The position numbers were made by a program, and so were the translations under genes. The notes beneath the pieces were generated by a model, which did not search any database, was not told the DNA's origin, and saw only the letters and a program-made list of their open reading frames with translations. 33,836 nt of DNA from CABMGU01 sp964508495 (GTDB lineage Archaea > Nanobdellota > Nanobdellia > Woesearchaeales > ARS49): NCBI GenBank assembly GCA_964508495.1, contig CAZDUA010000014.1:1-33836 (forward strand), in the 5' to 3' direction. Below, piece by piece: positions 16,126 to 23,662 of this stretch; position 1 is the stretch's first letter, and the number at the start of each line of letters is the position of its first letter.

Positions 16126-16241
16126 GTAACAGGGGGTGTAAGAGGGGATTAACCATTCTTATGCCGATTTTCATTATCACCTCTTTTTCCCTCGCAGGCG
16201 TCGCTCACGCGGCGCTTGCAGGGTTTAAAATCACATTCTAG
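16126..16241 (+). other. possible short transcript with 26-residue reading frame
   Basis: Downstream of the bidirectional TATA box lies GGGGG (16132-16136) and GAGGGG (16142-16147), then ATG 16161 and a 26-codon frame ending at 16241. The peptide MPIFIITSFSLAGVAHAALA reads like a signal peptide with almost nothing after it. The DNA also contains ATCACCTC (16176-16183), like the 16S rRNA 3' end, able to pair with the upstream G-rich stretch, and a GC-rich imperfect hairpin at about 16189-16224. It could be a gene remnant, a small peptide gene or a small RNA. Confidence 0.3.
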
Positions 16242-16249
16242 AAGAAAAA

Positions 16250-17986
16250 CTAAGGAAAGTCGTAAAAGTTTTTTCGCTTTCTAGGCCTTGTAAACAGCCA
16301 AATAATCAAAGCGCCAACAATAAAGCCAACAACGAAAATAATCATTCCAGGAGGCACAGAAAGCTTTTCAGAACGTGCTGGAAGCAAAACAGGCTTTTCC
16401 TTGAAATAAATATCCAAGTTTGCCAACTCCAAAGCATACTCCGTAAATAATAAAGAAGAAACCCTGTCAAAATCCCTTAAAGACTTAGCATACTCATAAT
16501 AGCTATAAGCAATAATCGGGAACACATTCTTGCGCTGAGCCTTAATCAACGCCTGTTTTGCAACATCAAGCTTCAAATCAATAACCTCATCAAACCTGTC
16601 TTCTTCAACACCCATCAAGCTTAGCAAAACATCAGCCTCGGCCTTTGCCTTAGAAGCACCGTACAAGCACATAATGTACTTTTCATCATTCAACAAACTA
16701 TACGCTTCATTAATGTCGTCTCTAGTCGCATCCAACGCTTCCGGAATAACACTCTTAACATAATTATAACGCTCTTCTGCCTCAGAAATCTTTGCGATAC
16801 AAACAGACTTAAGACTGTTGAGGTCAACGACAAGCCCCTGCTCCTGACCGTCAAAGAAACGAGCCCAAGTAACACCAGAAAACAAGCGCTCCTCAGCAAA
16901 ACCAACATCCCCCGCATCAAAAGACTCATTCTTATCAAACTTTTCAGACAAATCATTCAGAATGTCCCCGGCTTCATCAACACGCTCAAGAACAGCCATA
17001 AAAGTCTGAATATCACCCAGACCAGAAATGTTCTTGCTCTCAAACTCCTTTCTGATATCCTTAGCTTCCTTTTTCAATAACCCGACCTTTTTAACAAGCT
17101 CTTCCTTTGAAAAGTTCATCTCCCCATACCAAGCGCGCTTGTACTCAACATTAGCACGGAAACAATAAGAGGCAGCCGCATAATACGCGCCCTGCGCTTG
17201 ATCACGAACGGAACGCTCAGTGAAATTCTTAGCATCAGTCAAATTAGCCTTAACCGGCTTTGACAAATAATCAGCAGTACGCATGCACAAATCATTAGAC
17301 ACTTCCTTCATAATGCGCTGATATCTGTCCTGAATTTGCAAAGACTCATTAATGGAAACTTGAGGAATGCCTAGAGCAAGCTCCAAAACTTCGCCCAGAG
17401 TAGAAACTTCCCTAACAGTCAAACTAAGATTTCTTCCAAACTCAATAAGGTCAATAGTAGTATTGTCCTCTTCCTTAGCATTACTCGTACCAGCAGGCAA
17501 GAAAACAGTCTTAATGCTGTTGTTCGCAGCAGCCATTACTTTATATTTCAAGCCACCAACAGGACCAATAATGCCTCCACTGTTAATCGTTCCAGTCATG
17601 GCAAACTCCGTAGGAATAGTCTTATTCAACAATAAAGCAGAAGTCAACAATGCAGCAGCACCACCAGCACTAGGACCGCCAACAATACCGGGCAAAGCCT
17701 TAATCGTATACAAGAAATCATACTTAGAACAATCAAGTTCAAGCTGTTTGCAAGCAATCTGCTGTGCAAAACGCAAAGAAGCCTGAGTAGCAACTTTAGT
17801 CATGGGATACGTTTCAAGAAAAACACGTTCGCTGCCAGGACGCAATTCCAAATGCAAACTTGCAACAGTACCAGACTTCCCATTATCGTCCTCCATCAAA
17901 GCGAGCAGAGTAATATTACCGGAAGCAATAATATCCTGCGCAATAACAGAAGTAGACAGCAATAATAGCAATATCACCCATTTCAT
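16250..17986 (-). CDS. membrane-anchored Lon-like serine protease (COG1750 type)
   Basis: A protein of 578 residues. A signal peptide (1-17) leads into an S16 Lon-type proteolytic domain (about 20-205) without the AAA+ ATPase part. The catalytic pair is visible: Ser106 in GGPSAGG and Lys149 in GGLKYK. A long helical region (about 220-535) follows, then a C-terminal membrane helix (about 548-568) and a basic tail RPRKRKN. The protease therefore faces outside, fixed to the membrane, and must act without ATP, matching the archaeal COG1750 group. It could process or remove faulty surface proteins, of which this window encodes many. It starts 27 nt after the topoisomerase gene and is probably cotranscribed with it. 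Confidence 0.85.
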   Translation of the reverse strand: MKWVILLLLLSTSVIAQDIIASGNITLLALMEDDNGKSGTVASLHLELRPGSERVFLETYPMTKVATQASLRFAQQIACKQLELDCSKYDFLYTIKALPGIVGGPSAGGAAALLTSALLLNKTIPTEFAMTGTINSGGIIGPVGGLKYKVMAAANNSIKTVFLPAGTSNAKEEDNTTIDLIEFGRNLSLTVREVSTLGEVLELALGIPQVSINESLQIQDRYQRIMKEVSNDLCMRTADYLSKPVKANLTDAKNFTERSVRDQAQGAYYAAASYCFRANVEYKRAWYGEMNFSKEELVKKVGLLKKEAKDIRKEFESKNISGLGDIQTFMAVLERVDEAGDILNDLSEKFDKNESFDAGDVGFAEERLFSGVTWARFFDGQEQGLVVDLNSLKSVCIAKISEAEERYNYVKSVIPEALDATRDDINEAYSLLNDEKYIMCLYGASKAKAEADVLLSLMGVEEDRFDEVIDLKLDVAKQALIKAQRKNVFPIIAYSYYEYAKSLRDFDRVSSLLFTEYALELANLDIYFKEKPVLLPARSEKLSVPPGMIIFVVGFIVGALIIWLFTRPRKRKNFYDFP

Positions 17987-18013
17987 ACTTTAAAGTCCTC
18001 TTTTTTCATTTAA

Positions 18014-20227
18014 CTATTTTTCTGCCTTACTCTCTTTCTGCTCATTATCCTTATTCGGATTAGGAATCCTCTCAATATTCCTGCACTTAGGAAAACGATT
18101 GCAAGCCAAAAAGCCACCATAAATGCTCTTACGCACGACCATTTTGCCTTCACTGCACTTCTTGCACGGCTTTTCAACAGAAGCAGGAACGGCCTTGCTC
18201 GGACAATCAAGATTAATACAAACCTCCTGAGGACGCTTGGCCTTACGAATCATCTTAACAATAGGGAACTGGCAGTGCTGGCAAATACCAGGAGTCACTT
18301 CAACAAGCCCGGATGCAGGAAGCTTGAAGGTGGTCTTACATTCAGGATACTTATCACAAGCAATAAACCTGCCAAACTTGCCAAAACGCAAAATCAAAGT
18401 ACCATCTTTGCAAGCATGGCACTTGCCAACATGCGTCATCGTGGCTTTGGTCTCGCCAAAAGTCTTCTTCAATTCCTCGCCAATAATCTGTTCTTTAGAC
18501 TTAAACTCAGCAAGCATCTTAGTTAAAACACTCTTGGCCTCTTCCAGAATTTGGTCACGATGCTTCTTGCCCTCTCGAATAGACTCCATATCAAGCTCAA
18601 AATGCTTTGTCAACTCCTCATCAAGAATACCAGGAGAATACTTCTCAAGAATCACAATGGTCTCAATGCCGAGCTGAGTAACAGTAATGGCCTCGCCAGT
18701 AACATAATTTCTTTTCTTTAAAGTTTCAACAATCTCAGCACGCGTAGACTTAGTGCCAAGATTTCTTTTTTCTAGTTCACGGATAAGACTTGCAGGAGTG
18801 TACCTCTTAGGAGGCTTGGTCTCCTCATCATGTAAAATAATATCTTTTAATGAAACCTCCTCGCCTTCAGACATCTTAGGAAGCTCTTCCTCTTCAAGCT
18901 TAACGTAAGGAGCATAAAACACGTGCCAGTTCTTCTCAACAGTACGAGTGCCTTTAGAAACAAAAATTTCTCCAACAACATCCACTTTTGCTACAACAGT
19001 TTCACGCACAGCAGGAGTGCCAAAAGTAGCGAAAAACCTCTTCACAATAATATCATAAACCTTCGTCTGCCTGCCTTCCAATGCCTTAGGCGCTATTCCA
19101 GTAGGGAAAATAGCTGGGTGAGCAGGATCTACCTTTTTACCATCATTAGGCGTTAATTTGTCCTTTTTCAAAAGCAGGGCAGCAAGCTCCTTGTAATCAG
19201 CCTGCTTTGCAAGCTCCTTGATAATCTTATGATAACCAATACTAGGAGGCAATTGCTGAGAACTCGTACGAGGATAAGAAATCCAACCGTTGGTATACAA
19301 TTCTTGGGCCATTTCCAAAGTCACTTTAGGATTAATACCAAAACAACGATAAGATTCAGTCTGCAAGCTCGTCAAGTCAAAAGGCATAGGAGGATTCTGA
19401 TTAAACTGGCCCTTCTTAACTTCTAAGACCTTGCCTTTCTTCTTATCCTGGACTTTGTCCATAACTGCAGAAGCCTTGTCCTTTTCCCAAAACTTGTCAG
19501 CCTCGTGCCAAGCAACAAAAGCACCACTTTTAACTTTGGCCTGAAGTTCAATCTGCCAGAAAGGAACAGGTTTAAACGCAGAAATTTCACGCTCCCTATC
19601 CGCAACAATCTTCAACGCAGGACCCTGAACACGACCAGTACTCAAAATCTTAAACATGCCAGCATTCTTGATAGCGCTGGTCAAAGCTCTCGACAAGTTA
19701 ATACCATAAAAATAGTCCAAGAAATGCCTTGTCTCACCAGCCTCAGCCTGACCCCAATCAAGATGAGCAGAAGCCTTCTCGTACGCTTCAACCAAATCCT
19801 CCTTTGTCAAAGTGGAAAACTTCATCCTTCTAGCGTCATTCCGATTGCAAACAAAACGCACGATGTTCAACCCAATAACTTCACCCTCAACATCGTAGTC
19901 AGTTGCAACAGAAACACTATCAGCATCCTTAGCAAGCTTCTTCAAAGCATCAAGATACTTCTTCGTAAAAGCAGCGCCCTTGTTGATAGTATGAGTAGGC
20001 ACCCACTCGATATCAAAAGTCGGATAAGCAAAACCCTTAGACTTCTTTTTTTCAGCAAGACCAAACAAATGACCAACCGCACAACCAACAACAATATCCT
20101 TCTTACCATGCTTCAGCTCGTAATAAGGAACACCCTTAAGGTCCTTCTTAACAAGCTTGCCATCAGCCAAAGCTTCAGCTACACGCTTACTCGCATTCGG
20201 CTTTTCAGTAATAATAAGCTCGTACAT
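18014..20227 (-). CDS. topA: DNA topoisomerase IA
   Basis: A protein of 737 residues. The Toprim domain at the N-terminus has Glu8 (IITEKP) and the metal site Asp110, Asp112, Glu114 (ATDYDVEGE). The catalytic tyrosine is Tyr318 in SYPRTSS, with Arg320 beside it. Three Cys4-type zinc ribbons close the protein: CHACKDG...CDKYPEC, CQHC...CINLDC and CKKCSEG...CNRFPKC. It relaxes negative supercoils through a 5'-phosphotyrosine link. Length and layout are typical for archaeal type IA enzymes. The TATA box (about 20270-20285) lies inside a 9-bp inverted repeat, giving a leader of about 25 nt. The Lon-like protease gene follows in the same direction. Confidence 0.95.
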   Translation of the reverse strand: MYELIITEKPNASKRVAEALADGKLVKKDLKGVPYYELKHGKKDIVVGCAVGHLFGLAEKKKSKGFAYPTFDIEWVPTHTINKGAAFTKKYLDALKKLAKDADSVSVATDYDVEGEVIGLNIVRFVCNRNDARRMKFSTLTKEDLVEAYEKASAHLDWGQAEAGETRHFLDYFYGINLSRALTSAIKNAGMFKILSTGRVQGPALKIVADREREISAFKPVPFWQIELQAKVKSGAFVAWHEADKFWEKDKASAVMDKVQDKKKGKVLEVKKGQFNQNPPMPFDLTSLQTESYRCFGINPKVTLEMAQELYTNGWISYPRTSSQQLPPSIGYHKIIKELAKQADYKELAALLLKKDKLTPNDGKKVDPAHPAIFPTGIAPKALEGRQTKVYDIIVKRFFATFGTPAVRETVVAKVDVVGEIFVSKGTRTVEKNWHVFYAPYVKLEEEELPKMSEGEEVSLKDIILHDEETKPPKRYTPASLIRELEKRNLGTKSTRAEIVETLKKRNYVTGEAITVTQLGIETIVILEKYSPGILDEELTKHFELDMESIREGKKHRDQILEEAKSVLTKMLAEFKSKEQIIGEELKKTFGETKATMTHVGKCHACKDGTLILRFGKFGRFIACDKYPECKTTFKLPASGLVEVTPGICQHCQFPIVKMIRKAKRPQEVCINLDCPSKAVPASVEKPCKKCSEGKMVVRKSIYGGFLACNRFPKCRNIERIPNPNKDNEQKESKAEK

Positions 20228-20256
20228 TTGCCTAGCAGACTTCAGAACTCCTAATT

Positions 20257-20295
20257 AAAAACTCGCAATTGCATATATAAAAAAGCCGAGTTTTT
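20257..20295 (-). promoter_or_regulatory. topA promoter enclosed by an inverted repeat
   Basis: AAAAACTCG (20257-20265) and CGAGTTTTT (20287-20295) form a perfect 9-bp inverted repeat. Its 21-nt AT-rich loop contains the topA TATA box, read TTTTTTATATATGC on the minus strand. A cruciform here would destroy the promoter; an operator is the alternative. Confidence 0.55.
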
Positions 20296-20300
20296 GAGCA

Positions 20301-20348
20301 CATCTGAATTCGCCTCCATCAATGATTTCATCTTGGCGAATTTTGATG
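20301..20348. terminator. long imperfect inverted repeat between divergent promoters
   Basis: CATC plus AATTCGCC (20301-20314) pair with GGCGAATT plus GATG (20335-20348): 12 Watson-Crick pairs and one G-T around a 20-nt loop, with one mismatch. It lies between the topA promoter and the UbiB-like gene. No coding gene is seen here, so an insulator/terminator, a small RNA or a relic of a mobile element are all possible. Confidence 0.4.
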
Positions 20349-20399
20349 TTTAAAAAGCCTTCGCTACTATATTATAGATGGATACTGCCTTCAAGAGCA

Positions 20400-20443
20400 A
20401 TTTATATATACTAACAAAACGTTATTTCAACAAAAAAGGGGCA
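20400..20443 (+). promoter_or_regulatory. promoter and ribosome site of UbiB-like gene
   Basis: TATA box ATTTATATATA at 20400-20410 predicts a transcript start near 20432. GGGG at about 20438-20441 is the Shine-Dalgarno for ATG 20444. The in-frame ATG at 20378 lies upstream of the promoter and cannot be used by this transcript. Confidence 0.65.
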
Positions 20444-22081
20444 ATGAGACTAGAAAACGTACAAAGAATAACCCATGTAATCAGGGTACTAGCCAAACAC
20501 GGACTAGGCGGAATTCTAAGCAAATACGGATTCGCATGGTACTTGCCAATCTTCAAAAGAGGAATAACAGAACTACCAACAGACCTTCCCCAAAGATTAC
20601 GACTAGCAATGGAAGAACTAGGAGGAGCATACATAAAACTAGGACAACTGCTCAGCCTAAGACCAGACTTAGTACCACAAGAATATTGTGATGAGTTTTC
20701 CAAACTATTGGACGAAGTACAACCCGAAACAATCAACACAGTAGAACAAGTAATAACAGCAGAATTTAACAAGCCAGTTAATCATATTTTCACACACATA
20801 GACCCAAGACCATTAGGCAGTGCGAGCGTAGCACAAGTGCACAAAGCCAGACTAAAAAACGGCAAAGCAGTTGCTGTTAAAGTGCAACGCCCAGACATCG
20901 CCCAAAAGTTCAAAGCAGACATAGACATAATTCGTTACATAGCACAAAAATTACAGAAGCATTTGCACAACACGCTCAACATAACACAGATTATAGACGA
21001 ATTTGAACAATACGCAAAAAAAGAACTCAATTTTACAGTAGAGGCAAGACACATGGACGAAATATATGCCGCTCCATCAAAATCAATTGTCGTCCCAAAA
21101 GTTTTTTGGGCGTACACCACAGAAAAAGTTCTAACAATGGAATATTTAGATGGCGTGAAGCTCTCGGAAATAAAGAAAACGGAAAAAGTCCACACGGCCA
21201 AAATACTTGTTGACGCTTTCATAGACCAAATCTTCAAAGAAGGAACATTTCACGCCGACATACACCCAGGAAACGTATTACTTCTCAAAAACGGAAAAAT
21301 AGGACTCCTCGACTTCGGAATAGTAGGACATTTAGACAAAAAAACACGAGAACTAGGACTAAAACTATACTTAGCAATACTTGAAAGAGACTCAGAACAC
21401 ATAGCAGAAACACTCTTAGAGTACGGAGAATCGTCAAGCAAAACAAACACTCCTGCATTCAAAAGCGCAGTACAAGAACTGCTAACAAACTGGTGGGACA
21501 CAAACCCAGAAAAAAGAAGAGTAACACACTTGATGCACCAGTTATTTGTTCTCTGCCCAAAATACCACCTGCAATTACCACGAGATACAATACTACTCGG
21601 CAAGGGAATGATGACAACAGAATCAACAGCAAGATACATAGATTCGCAATTTAATTTTGTAAACTACTCACAACAAAAAATAGCACAACTGCTAAAACAA
21701 CAAAAAGCGCCAAGAAAATTGCTGCAAAGATTCACACAACGCTCAAAACTATTCGCAGAAGCACTCTCCGCACTTCCGACAAAAGTCATCGGAGCGCTGG
21801 ACGCGGTAGAAAAAGGAAAAATCGAATTCCAAATAGACGACAGAAATTTTAGGCATTTAGGAAAAGACATCAATTTGTCAAGCAACAGATTGAGCTTCTC
21901 ACTAGTATCAGCAGCGCTAATAATGGCAGGAGCGCTAATGGTAGAAATAGGGCCAAAAATAGGAACGTACAGCATCATCAGCCTGATAAGCCTCACATTC
22001 GCAAGCTTCTTCATAATAATGCTGTTCATATCAATAGCAAGAGAAGGTAGTTCAAGATACGACAACCATCAAAAAGTATAG
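20444..22081 (+). CDS. UbiB/ABC1-type atypical kinase
   Basis: A protein of 545 residues. Hallmarks of the UbiB/ADCK family are present: KLGQ (65-68), the Ala-rich loop GSASVAQVH (125-133) replacing the normal P-loop, the lysine in AVKVQRP (Lys146), the catalytic loop HADIHPGN (270-277) and DFG (290-292). Two membrane helices close the protein (about 490-545). Family members are ATPases or kinases tied to membrane lipids, and to quinone synthesis where quinones exist. No quinone gene lies in this window, so a role in prenyl-lipid handling is as likely. ATG 20444 is fixed by the promoter and Shine-Dalgarno just upstream. Confidence 0.87.
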   Translation: MRLENVQRITHVIRVLAKHGLGGILSKYGFAWYLPIFKRGITELPTDLPQRLRLAMEELGGAYIKLGQLLSLRPDLVPQEYCDEFSKLLDEVQPETINTVEQVITAEFNKPVNHIFTHIDPRPLGSASVAQVHKARLKNGKAVAVKVQRPDIAQKFKADIDIIRYIAQKLQKHLHNTLNITQIIDEFEQYAKKELNFTVEARHMDEIYAAPSKSIVVPKVFWAYTTEKVLTMEYLDGVKLSEIKKTEKVHTAKILVDAFIDQIFKEGTFHADIHPGNVLLLKNGKIGLLDFGIVGHLDKKTRELGLKLYLAILERDSEHIAETLLEYGESSSKTNTPAFKSAVQELLTNWWDTNPEKRRVTHLMHQLFVLCPKYHLQLPRDTILLGKGMMTTESTARYIDSQFNFVNYSQQKIAQLLKQQKAPRKLLQRFTQRSKLFAEALSALPTKVIGALDAVEKGKIEFQIDDRNFRHLGKDINLSSNRLSFSLVSAALIMAGALMVEIGPKIGTYSIISLISLTFASFFIIMLFISIAREGSSRYDNHQKV

Positions 22082-22135
22082 CTACTACGACGTCATACAC
22101 AATCTTTATATAAACAAAAGAAACAATAACTGACA

Positions 22136-22420
22136 ATGGCAAAAAGAGTGAGAAAAGCGGTGAAGAAAGGAACACAATTTGCAATAGCAGCAAAAAGAAG
22201 ACTAGAAACAGAGCTAAAAGCACTTATGAAAGTAGGAATGATGAGCAAGCCAGAATCCAAGAAGATAATGAAAGCATTCATCGCTGAAATGAGAGCGGAA
22301 AAAAACAGAATATTCGCATTCGCAAAACAAGAACTCAGCAGAGGACTAGTCAAAGTCAAAAAAAGCGCAAAACCACTAGTCAAAAAAGCAGTAGCACGAT
22401 ACAAGAAGGCACGCAAATGA
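22136..22420 (+). CDS. small basic helical protein
   Basis: A protein of 94 residues, very rich in Lys and Arg (start MAKRVRKAVKKG, end KKAVARYKKARK), with a central amphipathic helix (about 20-70). No signal peptide or membrane segment. It resembles phasin-like or histone-tail-like proteins in composition only. A nucleic-acid-binding role is plausible; I do not recognise a family. The TATA box CTTTATATAA (22104-22113) is centred 27 nt before ATG 22136, so the gene is leaderless. A strong hairpin starts at its stop codon. Confidence 0.6.
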   Translation: MAKRVRKAVKKGTQFAIAAKRRLETELKALMKVGMMSKPESKKIMKAFIAEMRAEKNRIFAFAKQELSRGLVKVKKSAKPLVKKAVARYKKARK

Positions 22421-22457
22421 AAGACGCAAATATCAAATAAGATTAGTTGCGTCTTTC
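22419..22457 (+). terminator. 11-bp hairpin at the end of the small basic gene
   Basis: GAAAGACGCAA (22419-22429) and TTGCGTCTTTC (22447-22457) pair perfectly around a 17-nt loop, beginning within the stop codon. Confidence 0.6.
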
Positions 22458-22461
22458 AAGT

Positions 22462-22505
22462 CTTAGCAAACGAGAATGCATACGATTCTATAATCGTTTA
22501 CTAAG
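22462..22505. repeat. extended inverted repeat
   Basis: CTTAG, one mismatch, AAACGA (22462-22473) pair with TCGTTT, mismatch, CTAAG (22494-22505). The loop adds GAAT/ATTC (22474-22477, 22485-22488). It sits just before the promoter of the MoxR-like gene. Confidence 0.5.
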
Positions 22506-22513
22506 AAAACGGT

Positions 22514-22645
22514 AAATATTTAAAGCATTCTTTCATCTTTATTAACCCTGTCAAGAACCATCAGAGGTTACAAAGGATTGCGATGGTTCTTGAGCATGCT
22601 CGGAAACTCAGCCTAAAGGATGTTTCCGAGCGGAGTTTCCGACAC
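22514..22645 (+). promoter_or_regulatory. promoter and structured leader with alternative hairpins
   Basis: The TATA box AAATATTTAAAG (22514-22525) predicts transcription from about 22546. Hairpin 1 is CAAGAACCATC/GATGGTTCTTG (22552-22562, 22582-22592), a perfect 11 bp. Then CTCGGAAAC (22599-22607) can pair with GTTTCCGAG (22622-22630), or TCGGAAACTC (22600-22609) with GAGTTTCCGA (22633-22642). The two exclude each other. The second covers the likely ribosome site CGGAG (22631-22635) before ATG 22646. An in-frame ATG at 22583 would make this region coding, but it uses CGG twice and CGA, whereas the gene itself prefers AGA. Confidence 0.55.
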
Positions 22646-23662
22646 ATGAGCGAACATTTCCAAAAAGTATTCCTCCAAGCAGACCCATTCATAAGCATAC
22701 TTGGACAGGAACGAACAAAACACCAGATGAAAAGCGCCCTGCTAATGGACAGGCACTTAATCATACTAGGGCCACCAGGAATAGGCAAGACAACACTAGC
22801 AAAAAACGTAGCACAACTTCTACCACAACTAACACTAAACGACTGCCAATACCACTGCAGTCCAGAAAACCCAATGTGCCCAGAATGCCAAACAAAAAAG
22901 CCAAAGACAAAAAAAGTTTCAGGAGAAGAACGATTTATACGCCTTCAAGGAAGCCCAGACCTGACAGTAGAAGACCTACTAGGCGACATAGACCCGGTAA
23001 AAGCATTACAATTCGGGCCAACAAGCATACAAGCATTCACGCCAGGCAAAATCTTCAAAGCAAACCAAGGAATACTATTCTTTGACGAAGTAAACAGGTG
23101 CCCAGAAAAATTGCAGAACGCGCTTTTACAAGTACTTGAAGAAGGAAAAGCAACACTCGGCGCCTATACCGTGGAATTGCCAGCTAATTTCATATTCATA
23201 GGCACAATGAACCCAGAAGAAACAGCAGCAACAGAGAGACTATCAGATGTTTTTTTGGACAGATTTGACATAATACACATGACATACCCGGAAAGCCTTG
23301 ACATAGAAAAACGAATAGTTTTAGAGAACGGACAAAAACTCGCAGTCACATTCGAAGACGACCTGCTATCAATGGGAATACTATTCGTCAGAGTACTAAG
23401 AGAACACAAAAACATACTCAAAAAACCAAGCGTAAGAGCTTCCTTAGGAATATACGAAAGAGCACAAGCCAACGCCTTCCTAGCAAAAAGAAAAACAGTA
23501 ACAGCAGAAGACGTGGCAGACGCAATAATCTCAGTCCTAGCTCACAGAATAGAGCTAAAACCAAGCGTCAAATACCTACAAAGCAACGAAGAGTTCATCA
23601 AAGAACAATTTGACGCATTCTCAGGGCAACACCCCGAGTTAACCGGTGGTGGTGACCTTTGA
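22646..23662 (+). CDS. MoxR/ChlI-type AAA+ ATPase
   Basis: A protein of 338 residues from ATG 22646. Walker A GPPGIGKTT (about 42-50), Walker B GILFFDEVN (142-150), a GTMNPEE sensor-1 region and DRFD near 205. This is the MoxR/magnesium-chelatase ChlI branch. An insertion carries four cysteines (Cys67, Cys71, Cys78, Cys81), probably a zinc knuckle. Such ATPases work with VWA proteins to remodel or load metal into target proteins, and the next gene encodes exactly such a partner, overlapping this one. The chelatase reaction itself is unlikely since no tetrapyrrole genes are seen. Expression may be set by the alternative hairpins in the leader. Confidence 0.88.
   Translation: MSEHFQKVFLQADPFISILGQERTKHQMKSALLMDRHLIILGPPGIGKTTLAKNVAQLLPQLTLNDCQYHCSPENPMCPECQTKKPKTKKVSGEERFIRLQGSPDLTVEDLLGDIDPVKALQFGPTSIQAFTPGKIFKANQGILFFDEVNRCPEKLQNALLQVLEEGKATLGAYTVELPANFIFIGTMNPEETAATERLSDVFLDRFDIIHMTYPESLDIEKRIVLENGQKLAVTFEDDLLSMGILFVRVLREHKNILKKPSVRASLGIYERAQANAFLAKRKTVTAEDVADAIISVLAHRIELKPSVKYLQSNEEFIKEQFDAFSGQHPELTGGGDL

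Noticed and set aside
20378..20443. N-terminal extension of the UbiB-like protein from ATG 20378
   Set aside because: The TATA box at 20400-20410 lies inside the extension and the Shine-Dalgarno precedes ATG 20444.
22583..22645. Upstream start for the MoxR-like ATPase
   Set aside because: The stretch is full of inverted repeats, uses CGG and CGA codons unlike the gene, and its ATG is buried in an 11-bp stem; kept as leader instead.
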